Assembly (NCBI GenBank): GCA_948441955.1
Contig: CAOJQZ010000025.1
Coordinates: 1 to 32,073 of the forward strand
DNA: 32,073 bases
Source: an uncultured Lachnospiraceae bacterium
GTDB lineage: Bacteria > Bacillota > Clostridia > Lachnospirales > Lachnospiraceae
Reading direction: 5' to 3'
The position numbers and the translations under genes are program-made. This document shows positions 25,001 to 31,589 of this stretch, piece after piece (within the stretch, counting starts at the first letter, position 1; each line of letters starts with the position of its first letter). Below the pieces are notes generated by a model. The model searched no databases. It was not told where the DNA came from and saw only the letters and a program-made list of their open reading frames with translations.

Positions 25001-25034
25001 TAAGGCTTATTTCAATTTCCTTTTCGGATTTCAT
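22008..25034 (-). CDS. hsdR: Type I restriction-modification system, endonuclease/translocase subunit
   Basis: The 1008-residue protein (starting MKSEKEIEISL at 25034, with AAGGAG 6 bases upstream; an ATG at 25064 lacks a ribosome site) has the HsdR nuclease domain. Asp119 in RYDVIILINGIPVV and Lys135 are present, followed by QIVNY (QxxxY). The motif normally written ExK reads QIQLK here, with Gln133 where the catalytic Glu is expected. The SF2 motor follows, with Walker A TTGSGKT (about 274-280) and DECH (393-396), then a long helical C-terminal domain that binds HsdM. It is the first gene of the operon. Whether the Gln variant cleaves DNA is uncertain; Mrr-type nucleases use QxK, so activity is not excluded. 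Confidence 0.95.
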   Translation of the reverse strand: MKSEKEIEISLIKKLQDLKYKYREDIRDKASLEVNFREHFERLNRVRLSNSEFTRLRDSIITSDVYAAAKALREMNTFQRDDDTPLQYTLINTKDWCKNEFEIIHQLRIYSENSNHRYDVIILINGIPVVQIQLKTLQITPKKAMEQIVNYKNDPENGYTNSLLCFMQLFIVSNETRTYYFANNHTKHFCFHADERFLPIYEFADRDNKKISNLYDFTAGFLRKYALGELISRYMVLAASEQKLLIMRPYQIYAVKAIIDCIDENRGNGYIWHTTGSGKTLTSFKASTLLKDNPEIEKCLFVVDRKDLDRQTRLEFNKFQEGCVEENTNTENLVRRLTSDDYKDKVIVTTIQKLGLALDEGSKRNQEKKRRGQLTFKERLAKLQNKRIVIIFDECHRSQFGENHDAIKNFFPKAQLFGFTGTPIFEENSTYKQIDGIIGSYRTTKDVFQQELHSYTITNAIEDGNVLRFHIDYFKPDDWQKAAKANAISSKKKIVEAIISKHDASTYNRRYNAIFATASINDAIEYFELFKVLQEKIKKEQENFISLNIACVFSPPAEGNKDVKQLQEDLEQEKADNQENPGKKKAALKAIIKNYNEKYGTSHSINEFDLYYQDIQKRIKDQQYSNTDYPRENKIDIVIVVDMLLTGFDSKYVNTLYVDKNLRQHGLIQAFSRTNRVLNTTKPYGNIIDFRGQEKEVDNAIELFSGKENAEKVKEIWLVEPASIMIEKLNKAVAALERFMESQGLPCKPEEVSNLKGDTARGEFINKFKEVQRLKTQLDQYTEIKEEQTAVIAGMLPADTLRAFQGGYLETAERLREQQDKNTSNQVPEAEQIDFEFVLFSSAIIDYDYIMSLLSKYTQPDVPKKEKMTKKELAALIASTSNLMEERRDIEEYIEELDKYIKTFEGNRGLTEQEVMEGYKKFKTEKSVNELAALSRKHGIETEFLQAFVDAIMERKIFDGEKLGDLLEPLDLSWRDRTRKELELMDDLIPLLKKLAGGQEIVGLKAYE

Positions 25035-25069
25035 AGAATACTCCTTATCTCTATATTTTTCCATTTTAT

Positions 25070-25098
25070 ATTATGTCATAAGCAGCCGCATTTCGCAA
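25070..25098 (-). promoter_or_regulatory. Possible promoter of the hsdR-hsdS-prrC-hsdM operon
   Basis: On the minus strand, TTGCGA (25098-25093) and CATAAT (25075-25070) have a 17-bp spacer. The start would be near 25063, about 30 bases before the hsdR ATG. The match to consensus is moderate. Confidence 0.45.
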
Positions 25099-25109
25099 GA
25101 GACTGCCGG

Positions 25110-25156
25110 CAAAGAAAATAGAAACAGGCAAAACCGTCTCCTTGCGATAATGCCTG
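25110..25156 (-). terminator. Possible terminator of the M24 peptidase gene
   Basis: CAGGCA (25125-25130) pairs with TGCCTG (25151-25156) around a 20-base loop. On the minus strand the stem is followed by TTTCTATTTTCTTT (25124-25110). It lies about 40 bases past the peptidase stop and just upstream of the hsdR promoter candidate. The stem is short. Confidence 0.45.
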
Positions 25157-25197
25157 CTTATATCTGTTCCATATTACCGAATTACTGATTTCCCGTT

Positions 25198-26283
25198 CTA
25201 CTCCTCCGGTACTACAATCAGATCCTTTGTGAAGTGATTAAGTACTTCGCACCCATCCTCTGTTACAATAACAAGATCTTCGATACGAACGCCGATACCT
25301 TCCTCCGGAAGATAAATGCCAGGTTCTACAGAAAAGCACTGTCCTGCCTGAATAATGTCCTCATTCACAGAAGACACGTCGCCGAACTCATGATCCTCAA
25401 GACCAATGGAATGACCTGTTCTATGTGTAAAATATTGTCCATAACCCTTTTGCTCAATATAATTTCTTGCCGCAAGATCAACATCACACATTCTGTTTCC
25501 CGGCCTTGCCGCTTCAATGCCCCGTCTGTTCGCCTCTGCTACAATATCATATATCTCTCTTGCGCGATCAGAAACCTCTCCGATAAATACCGTTCTCGTC
25601 ATATCTGATGCATAATCATCCTTGAAAGCTCCGATATCAAGAACTACACAGTCGCCGCGCTTTCCTTTGGAATCATCCGTTACGTGATGGGGGTCTGCCG
25701 CTCCCTTGGCGTAAGCTGTAATCGGAGCGAAAGCCACGTCCTCACAGCCAAGCTCCTTATATATCCCGCGTATCTTTGCATTCAGCTCATTCTCCGTAAG
25801 TCCCTTAGCCACCCAGGGAATCAGCCTCTCCATAGCAATGTCATTTAATCTCGAGGCCTCCCTCATCCGTTCTTTTTCTTTCTCATCCTTCACCATACGG
25901 ATATAATCCACAATGGGAGAACTATTTACAAATCTGCTTCCTCCTCCCAGCTCCTGAAGGCGAAGCAGAAATCTTGCCGGCCATGTCTTGTCAATACCCA
26001 TAACCTGATCCTTCTCCACAAATCTGCTGATGATTTCAACACCATCCTCTGTATCGTCATACCATACCAGCTCTACCCCAAGATCCTTCTCCTGCGGAAA
26101 CAGCTTGTTGAGCACAAGCTTATGATTTCCGTTCACATTCAGATATAGAGCCAATAATCGTTCTCCCGGCAGAATCCGTTTGCCTGTCAGATAGAAAATT
26201 GCCACCGGATCCGATATAATCATCTGCGGTATCCCATGCTCTTCCATAGATTTTAGAACTCTTAAAACTTTTCCTTGATCCAT
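25198..26283 (-). CDS. M24-family metallopeptidase (Xaa-Pro dipeptidase/aminopeptidase type)
   Basis: The 361-residue cytoplasmic protein has a creatinase-like N-terminal domain (about 1-120) and an M24 pita-bread catalytic domain. Metal ligands are recognisable: two Asp in VVLDIGAFKDDYASDMTRT, His in HRTGHSIGLEDHE, Glu in VEPGIYLP and Glu in GVRIEDLV. It probably trims peptides with proline in the second position. The ATG at 26283 is chosen because the promoter below starts transcription near 26308, which excludes the longer frame to 26343. It is divergent from a peptide-type ABC importer, suggesting it processes imported peptides, though that link is inferred. Confidence 0.92.
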   Translation of the reverse strand: MDQGKVLRVLKSMEEHGIPQMIISDPVAIFYLTGKRILPGERLLALYLNVNGNHKLVLNKLFPQEKDLGVELVWYDDTEDGVEIISRFVEKDQVMGIDKTWPARFLLRLQELGGGSRFVNSSPIVDYIRMVKDEKEKERMREASRLNDIAMERLIPWVAKGLTENELNAKIRGIYKELGCEDVAFAPITAYAKGAADPHHVTDDSKGKRGDCVVLDIGAFKDDYASDMTRTVFIGEVSDRAREIYDIVAEANRRGIEAARPGNRMCDVDLAARNYIEQKGYGQYFTHRTGHSIGLEDHEFGDVSSVNEDIIQAGQCFSVEPGIYLPEEGIGVRIEDLVIVTEDGCEVLNHFTKDLIVVPEE

Positions 26284-26314
26284 TATTACCCCAGCCTTTC
26301 TTTTCTTTGTTCTC

Positions 26315-26343
26315 ATTATAATCTTTCCCATATTAAAAGTCAA
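26315..26343 (-). promoter_or_regulatory. Sigma-A promoter of the M24 peptidase gene
   Basis: On the minus strand, TTGACT (26343-26338) and TATAAT (26320-26315) are separated by 17 bp. The predicted start near 26308 leaves a 25-base leader and fixes the start codon at 26283. Confidence 0.72.
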
Positions 26344-26566
26344 CGAAACCAGTATTTCCGAATATCTGTCCCCTTCCGGCGTGCTTTGCCTTTATTGGTG
26401 ATAAAAAAACATACAAAATGAACAATATTTTCTCATCTTTTTATTACATTTTTTGTAGTTTTCGCTGTTTTTCCCTATTTTTCGCCAGAATCCATCAATT
26501 TCTTATGAATTCATTAACTTTTTATGATATATTATTTTGTAGTAATTAATGAGATAGGAGGAATAT
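26344..26566. other. AT-rich divergent intergenic region before the Opp-type operon
   Basis: The region is rich in T tracts (26430-26485). For the plus-strand operon, overlapping -10-like hexamers TATGAT (26523-26528), TATATT (26528-26533) and TATTAT (26530-26535) are visible, but no good -35 at 16-18 bp, so the promoter may need an activator. The ribosome site ATAGGAGG lies 6 bases before the ATG at 26567. No RNA gene or small ORF was identified. Confidence 0.4.
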
Positions 26567-27979
26567 ATGAAGAGCCAAAAAATTAATGATACCTTCGCAA
26601 GAATGTATCGCAGTTCACAGTACCGCATCTGGTTATGGCTTCTGGGCTTCTTCACAATGCTGGCAGTACATATTGTCTACAAAGCAAAAAAAGGCAAAGA
26701 CGCATTTGCCAAAATGAAGGAAGAGCTGCGGGGGCAGAAGGAAATGCAGAACCTGAAAGAACAATTTTATGAGGACGCTCTCGTTCAGGTTCGGAAGAAA
26801 AATGAATATTTCAAAAAAACAATGTCTGAAAGCGAAACGCAAAAACAGGCAAGAGCAATTGCCGATAAAAATTTTGAACAACTTTTAAATGACAAAACAA
26901 AAGAAAAGGCAGAGATGCAGAAGGTTCATGAAATCACCCTTGTTTCATGTTATTTTGAACTAATGCAGAATCCTGCATTTATGATTGCATCCTTTGTATT
27001 ATCATTCCCGATGTATATTTTAATGCTGCTGTTTATGCGTCCAATCGCAAAATATGTTACAGAACGATTATTTCTGATGATATTCGTTCTTTTCGGGGTA
27101 ACATGGCTTGTATTTACCATCCTTTATATTGCTCCGATGGATGCGGCAATGAATATTCTGGGGCAGACGGCCACACCAGAGCAAATTGCCAATTTTAATC
27201 ACATTTACGGTCTGGATCAGCCGTACCTGACACAGCTTTTTGATACCTTTAAGAATCTTATAACCTTTGATCTGGGAAATGCATATCAAGGTAATGAACC
27301 TGTTATGACCGCAATTATGGCAAAATTCCCGATCACAATGCAGGTTACGTTTTCTTCTATGGTAGTTGCCCTTATTATAGCAGTTCCGGCGGGAATTATT
27401 TCGGCGATTAAGCCGTATTCTTCATTTGACTATATTGCAATGTTTATCGCGCTTTTAGGTTTGTCAATCCCGAACTTCTGGCTGGGACTTATGCTGATTC
27501 TGGAATTTTCCATCAATATGGGATGGGTTCCGGCAACCTTCCAACCCGGCAACTGGGTTACGCTTATCATGCCGGCAATCGTCGTCGGTACGGGTATGTC
27601 GGCGTCCATTGCCCGTATGACCCGGTCATCCATGCTTGAGGTCAAAAACTCTGATTATGTTCTGACGGCACGGGCGAAGGGTCTTGCAGAAAAGAAGGTT
27701 GTATTAAAGCATATTTTAGGAAACGCTCTGATCCCCATTGTGACAATGATCGGTATGTCCTTTGGAAACCTGATGGGCGGAGCCGCCGTAACAGAGAAGG
27801 TTTTCAATATTAACGGTATTGGCTCCTACATTGTAGACAAGCAGTTCATTCCGGATATTCCGGTTGTTCTGGCAGGTGTGGTCTACATCTCCTTTGTTGT
27901 TTCACTGATGAATCTGATCGTGGATATTCTGTATGCATTCATAGATCCGCGAATCAAATCAAAGATGAAAAATTATTAG
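26567..27979 (+). CDS. Opp/Dpp-type ABC transporter permease with a long N-terminal extension
   Basis: The 470-residue protein is about 150 residues longer than usual OppB/DppB (about 310-320). The core starts near residue 158 (ITERLFLMIFVLFGVTWLVF-like segment, LYIAPMDAAMN) and has the family's NHIYGLDQPYLTQL, LGLSIPNFWLG and EAA-loop segment DYVLTARAKGLAEKKVVLKHILGNAL. The extension has a helix (about 20-38), a highly charged Lys/Glu/Gln probable coiled coil (about 40-125) and a second helix (about 136-157). If the core keeps its usual N-in topology, the coiled coil would be outside the cell. It forms the channel with the next gene. RBS ATAGGAGG precedes the ATG. The substrate is unknown. 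Confidence 0.9.
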   Translation: MKSQKINDTFARMYRSSQYRIWLWLLGFFTMLAVHIVYKAKKGKDAFAKMKEELRGQKEMQNLKEQFYEDALVQVRKKNEYFKKTMSESETQKQARAIADKNFEQLLNDKTKEKAEMQKVHEITLVSCYFELMQNPAFMIASFVLSFPMYILMLLFMRPIAKYVTERLFLMIFVLFGVTWLVFTILYIAPMDAAMNILGQTATPEQIANFNHIYGLDQPYLTQLFDTFKNLITFDLGNAYQGNEPVMTAIMAKFPITMQVTFSSMVVALIIAVPAGIISAIKPYSSFDYIAMFIALLGLSIPNFWLGLMLILEFSINMGWVPATFQPGNWVTLIMPAIVVGTGMSASIARMTRSSMLEVKNSDYVLTARAKGLAEKKVVLKHILGNALIPIVTMIGMSFGNLMGGAAVTEKVFNINGIGSYIVDKQFIPDIPVVLAGVVYISFVVSLMNLIVDILYAFIDPRIKSKMKNY

Positions 27980-27997
27980 AGAGGAGACACATTTAAA

Positions 27998-29539
27998 ATG
28001 GCTAAAAACGCACAAACCAAAAACGAAAGCCTGTATTTAAAAAAGGTAAATAAAAGAAAACTAGGTGGCTCCCTTGAATTTACAACCTCCAGACTTGCTT
28101 TTCAGGTGACGGGAGTATTGGTACTGCTTCTTGTACTGTGGCAGATACTGCTTCCCCTTGTGAGAGGAAAAGAGATTTCTACAATCATAGGAATCATTAC
28201 GGCCATTTACGTACTGGAGTTCCTTCTTCAATTTATAATTGTAAAAAGAATTGAGAAAGAGATTACAGGCTCAGCCGGCGAGATTTCCGGTGTTACCAGG
28301 AAAATGGGAATTTTACTTGTTCCCTTTGCTGTCACAGGTAATTTCCTCTTATTTATTGCCGGAGCGATGCTGTTAAAAAAGGAGAAAAATCTGGAGTATC
28401 AGCTTTCAGTATATTCTCTTTTAGTAAATATATTTGTAATTCTGATTTCTCTGTTTAATTTATTTAAGGATACAATTGTATACACTTTTTGGGCCGGAAT
28501 CGGATTTTATACCCTTTATGCAGTATTGAATCTGGTTGTAATTGCCGCTGTAAATAAATATACCTTCAGCAAAAAGCCGGACAGGAAATTCCTTCCTTTT
28601 GCAGTCATCTGTCTTCTGGGGATTGCACTTGGAAACGTATTTTCCTTTATGCTGGGACTCATTACATTTGGAAAATATTTTAACAAAAATGAAGAGGTAA
28701 GCGTAGAGTGGATTGACGTTATTAAACGTCTCTTCCGAAATTATACTGCAGTAATCGGTATGTTTTTTGTGGTACTGTTTATTTCAATCTCTATCGGCTC
28801 CAACCTTACCTTTGACTATGATATTGCGATTTCTAATAATTTTGCCGCAAGGCTTGCCAAACCAAGCCTGATGTACCCTTTCGGCTGTGACGATTATGGA
28901 CGCTGCGTATTCACAAGAATTATATTCGGCGCCAGCATTTCTCTCATCATAGGTATCATCTCCACTATCGTCCCGATTATTATCGGAGGCCTTTTAGGAG
29001 CAATGGCAGGCTTCTACGGAGGGAGAAAGGACAATGTTATCATGCGTGTGCTGGACATACTGCACGCCGTACCAAGTATCTTACTGGCAATAGCAATTAT
29101 TGCCGCTTTTGGTGTAAGTACAATAAACCTGATTTTAGCTCTTTCTGTATCCATGATTCCGTCCTATGCCCGTACTGTCCGCGCACAGGTTATGGGAATC
29201 TCCAATCAGGAATTTGTTGAGGCAGCAAAGGCCTGCGGCGCTAAAAACGGTACGATTATTTTTAAGCACATCATTCCGAACTCACTGGCGCCGGTTATTG
29301 TACAGGCTACTATGGGTATTGGTTCAGCGGTTCTTTCCACCTCCTCCCTGTCCTATCTGGGAATTGGTGTAGAGGCGCATGTTCCGGAATGGGGAAATGT
29401 TTTAAAGGCAGGTTCAACCTTCCTTGAGACAAATCCATACATTGCTATTTTCCCGGGAATTGCTATCATCATCATCGTATTAGCTTTCAACTTCTTTGGC
29501 GACGGGCTTCGCGACGCTCTTGACCCGAAGCTGAAATAA
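27998..29539 (+). CDS. Opp/Dpp-type ABC transporter permease with about six extra N-terminal helices
   Basis: The 513-residue protein is about 210-230 residues longer than usual OppC/DppC. The first 230 residues contain six predicted helices (about 33-55, 59-82, 103-126, 134-156, 159-186, 198-224) with short polar loops. The normal DppC core begins near 239 (VIKRLFRNYTAVIGMFFVVL), with the family segments YPFGCDDYGRCVFTRIIFG, DILHAVPSILLAIAI, EAA-loop EFVEAAKACGAKNGTIIFKHIIPN and the C-terminus NFFGDGLRDALDPKLK. It follows the first permease by 18 bases with RBS GAGAGGAG. The extension is continuous with the core and shows no stop, so this is a true fusion and not a misread upstream gene. Confidence 0.9.
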   Translation: MAKNAQTKNESLYLKKVNKRKLGGSLEFTTSRLAFQVTGVLVLLLVLWQILLPLVRGKEISTIIGIITAIYVLEFLLQFIIVKRIEKEITGSAGEISGVTRKMGILLVPFAVTGNFLLFIAGAMLLKKEKNLEYQLSVYSLLVNIFVILISLFNLFKDTIVYTFWAGIGFYTLYAVLNLVVIAAVNKYTFSKKPDRKFLPFAVICLLGIALGNVFSFMLGLITFGKYFNKNEEVSVEWIDVIKRLFRNYTAVIGMFFVVLFISISIGSNLTFDYDIAISNNFAARLAKPSLMYPFGCDDYGRCVFTRIIFGASISLIIGIISTIVPIIIGGLLGAMAGFYGGRKDNVIMRVLDILHAVPSILLAIAIIAAFGVSTINLILALSVSMIPSYARTVRAQVMGISNQEFVEAAKACGAKNGTIIFKHIIPNSLAPVIVQATMGIGSAVLSTSSLSYLGIGVEAHVPEWGNVLKAGSTFLETNPYIAIFPGIAIIIIVLAFNFFGDGLRDALDPKLK

Positions 29540-29556
29540 CAACTAGGAGGTAAAAA

Positions 29557-30534
29557 ATGGAAAACAATACGGTTTTAAAGGTTAAAAACCTTCATGTCCA
29601 CTATGTTACAAGCGATTCCGCCGCAAAGGCGGTTAATGGCATTGATTTTGAAATAAAAGAGGGAGAGGCCCTGGGTCTGGTAGGCGAAACTGGCGCCGGA
29701 AAAACAACCACAGCCCTTGCCGTCATGCAGCTGATTCCGGATCCTCCCGGAATGATTGTGGACGGAGAAATCTATTTTGAAGGAAACAATGTAATTTATA
29801 ACACAGACAAGGAAAATCAGGCCATGCGGGGAAATGGTATTTCCATGATTTTTCAGGATCCCATGACTGCCTTAAACCCGATTATGACTGTAGGAGACCA
29901 GCTTTCAGAGGTTGTTCTTACACACGAAAAGCTTTCGAAGGCGGAAGCAAAAAAGCGGGTCATTGAGCTCTTGGAAGTCGTAGGCGTAAAAAGTGACCGC
30001 TACGACGATTATCCTCATCAGTTTTCCGGCGGACAGAAGCAGCGTGTGGTAATCGCAATGAGCCTTCTGTGCAACCCAAAGCTTTTGATTGCCGACGAGC
30101 CTACTACTGCTCTTGATGTTACCATTCAGGCGCAGGTTCTTGAGATTATTAATAATCTGCGTGAAAAATATAAGATGGCTATGATTCTAATTACCCATGA
30201 CTTGGGAGTTGTTGCAGAAACCTGCGATAAGGTAGCAATTATGTACGCCGGCCAGATTGTAGAAGCCGGTACTGTCAGGGAGGTTTATCTCCATCCAAGG
30301 CATCCCTATACAAGAGGTCTGTTTGACTCTATTCCAAAGCTTGACGACGATTCCTCGGAGCTGATTCCTATTGAGGGCGCAATTTCCAATGCCGCAGACC
30401 TTCCCTCCGGCTGCTATTTCCATCCCCGGTGCCGCTACTGTCAGGACATATGCAGGAGGGAAGCTCCCCCGCAGCAGGGAAAGGAACATCGTTTCATGTG
30501 TCATTTTGACTTATTTAAGGAGGAGGATGAATAA
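29557..30534 (+). CDS. Opp/Dpp-type ABC transporter ATPase (OppD/DppD)
   Basis: The 325-residue ATPase has Walker A GETGAGKTT (43-51), the Q-loop in IFQDPMTALNPI, a canonical signature FSGGQKQRVVIAM, Walker B LLIADEPTTALD and the H-loop ITHDLG. The C-terminal oligopeptide-transporter tail has GCYFHPRCRYCQDIC, a Cys-rich motif that in some OppD proteins binds an iron-sulfur cluster. RBS TAGGAGG is 8 bases before the ATG. Its stop overlaps the start of the next gene (TAATG), so the two ATPases are translationally coupled and should form a heterodimer. Confidence 0.95.
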   Translation: MENNTVLKVKNLHVHYVTSDSAAKAVNGIDFEIKEGEALGLVGETGAGKTTTALAVMQLIPDPPGMIVDGEIYFEGNNVIYNTDKENQAMRGNGISMIFQDPMTALNPIMTVGDQLSEVVLTHEKLSKAEAKKRVIELLEVVGVKSDRYDDYPHQFSGGQKQRVVIAMSLLCNPKLLIADEPTTALDVTIQAQVLEIINNLREKYKMAMILITHDLGVVAETCDKVAIMYAGQIVEAGTVREVYLHPRHPYTRGLFDSIPKLDDDSSELIPIEGAISNAADLPSGCYFHPRCRYCQDICRREAPPQQGKEHRFMCHFDLFKEEDE

Positions 30535-31520
30535 TGGAAAATCAGGTTTTAATTGAGACCAGAAGACTAAAAAAATATTTCCCGGTTCCGGCAGGATTCC
30601 TTCACGCTGTTGATGATGTCAATCTGACCATCAATAAAGGAGAAACGCTGGGAATTGTAGGTGAATCGGGATGCGGCAAGAGTACCTTGGGACGTGTTAT
30701 CCTAAGGCTTCATGAAGCAACCAGCGGAGACGTGCTCTATGACGGGATGGATATCAATAATTTTTCCGCGGACGAGATGCGCTATATGCGTCAGAATATG
30801 CAGATTATATTTCAGGATCCATATGCCTCCCTTAACCCGCGTATGACAATCGGGCAGATCATAGAAGAGCCGTTAAAGCTCCACAAAATTTTTAAATCTG
30901 CTGATGAACGGCGGGCGCGGGTAGAAGAACTGATGGAGCTGGTAGGGCTTCCTATGCGTTCTTATAACCAGTACCCTCATGAATTTGACGGCGGACGCCG
31001 GCAGCGTGTGGTAATTGCACGGGCCCTTTCCATCAATCCCCAGTTTATTGTCTGCGACGAGCCTGTCTCGGCGCTGGACGTATCCGTGCAGGCCCAAATT
31101 CTGAACTTGTTGATGGAGCTTCAAAGGAAAATGAAGCTTACCTATATGTTTATTTCCCATGATTTATCTGTGGTGAAGCATATTTCCACAAATATCGGCG
31201 TTATGTATCTGGGGCAGCTGATTGAAAAGGCGCCTAAAGATGATATCTTCAGCCGGCCCCTGCACCCATACACCATTGCATTATTGTCAGCAATTCCATC
31301 AACAAATGTACTGGCAAAAAGCAAAAAGATTATTTTGAAAGGGGAGATAAATTCCCCTATTAATCCAAAGGTTGGGTGCCGATTTGCCACACGCTGTCCA
31401 TTTGCAACGGAAAAATGCACCGGCGAGAATCCCGTCTTTACTGAGGCTTTGCCCGGTCATTTTGTGGCCTGTCACAGATGGAAGGAAGTTGCAGACGGAA
31501 CATTGTCTTTTGACGTCTGA
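30534..31520 (+). CDS. Opp/Dpp-type ABC transporter ATPase (OppF/DppF)
   Basis: The 328-residue partner ATPase has Walker A GESGCGKST, IIFQDPYASLNPRMT, Walker B FIVCDEPVSALD and H-loop ISHDLS, plus the C-terminal GCRFATRCPFATEKC tail. The ABC signature reads FDGGRRQ in place of LSGGQ, with Asp at the usually invariant Ser; I recall this variant from other OppF-type proteins, so it is probably a subfamily feature and not decay. If so, one ATP site of the heterodimer is atypical. It starts on the last base of the previous stop codon and is followed after 69 bases by the binding-protein gene. Confidence 0.94.
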   Translation: MENQVLIETRRLKKYFPVPAGFLHAVDDVNLTINKGETLGIVGESGCGKSTLGRVILRLHEATSGDVLYDGMDINNFSADEMRYMRQNMQIIFQDPYASLNPRMTIGQIIEEPLKLHKIFKSADERRARVEELMELVGLPMRSYNQYPHEFDGGRRQRVVIARALSINPQFIVCDEPVSALDVSVQAQILNLLMELQRKMKLTYMFISHDLSVVKHISTNIGVMYLGQLIEKAPKDDIFSRPLHPYTIALLSAIPSTNVLAKSKKIILKGEINSPINPKVGCRFATRCPFATEKCTGENPVFTEALPGHFVACHRWKEVADGTLSFDV

Positions 31521-31589
31521 TAAAATTCAGAAACAGGTGATTTGCCCAAAAAGGGCTTCACATAAAAAAGAAAAGGAGACTAGAAGAAC

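Noticed and set aside
26284..26343. Longer N-terminus for the M24 peptidase
   Set aside because: The consensus promoter lies within this stretch, so a transcript would start after these upstream start codons.
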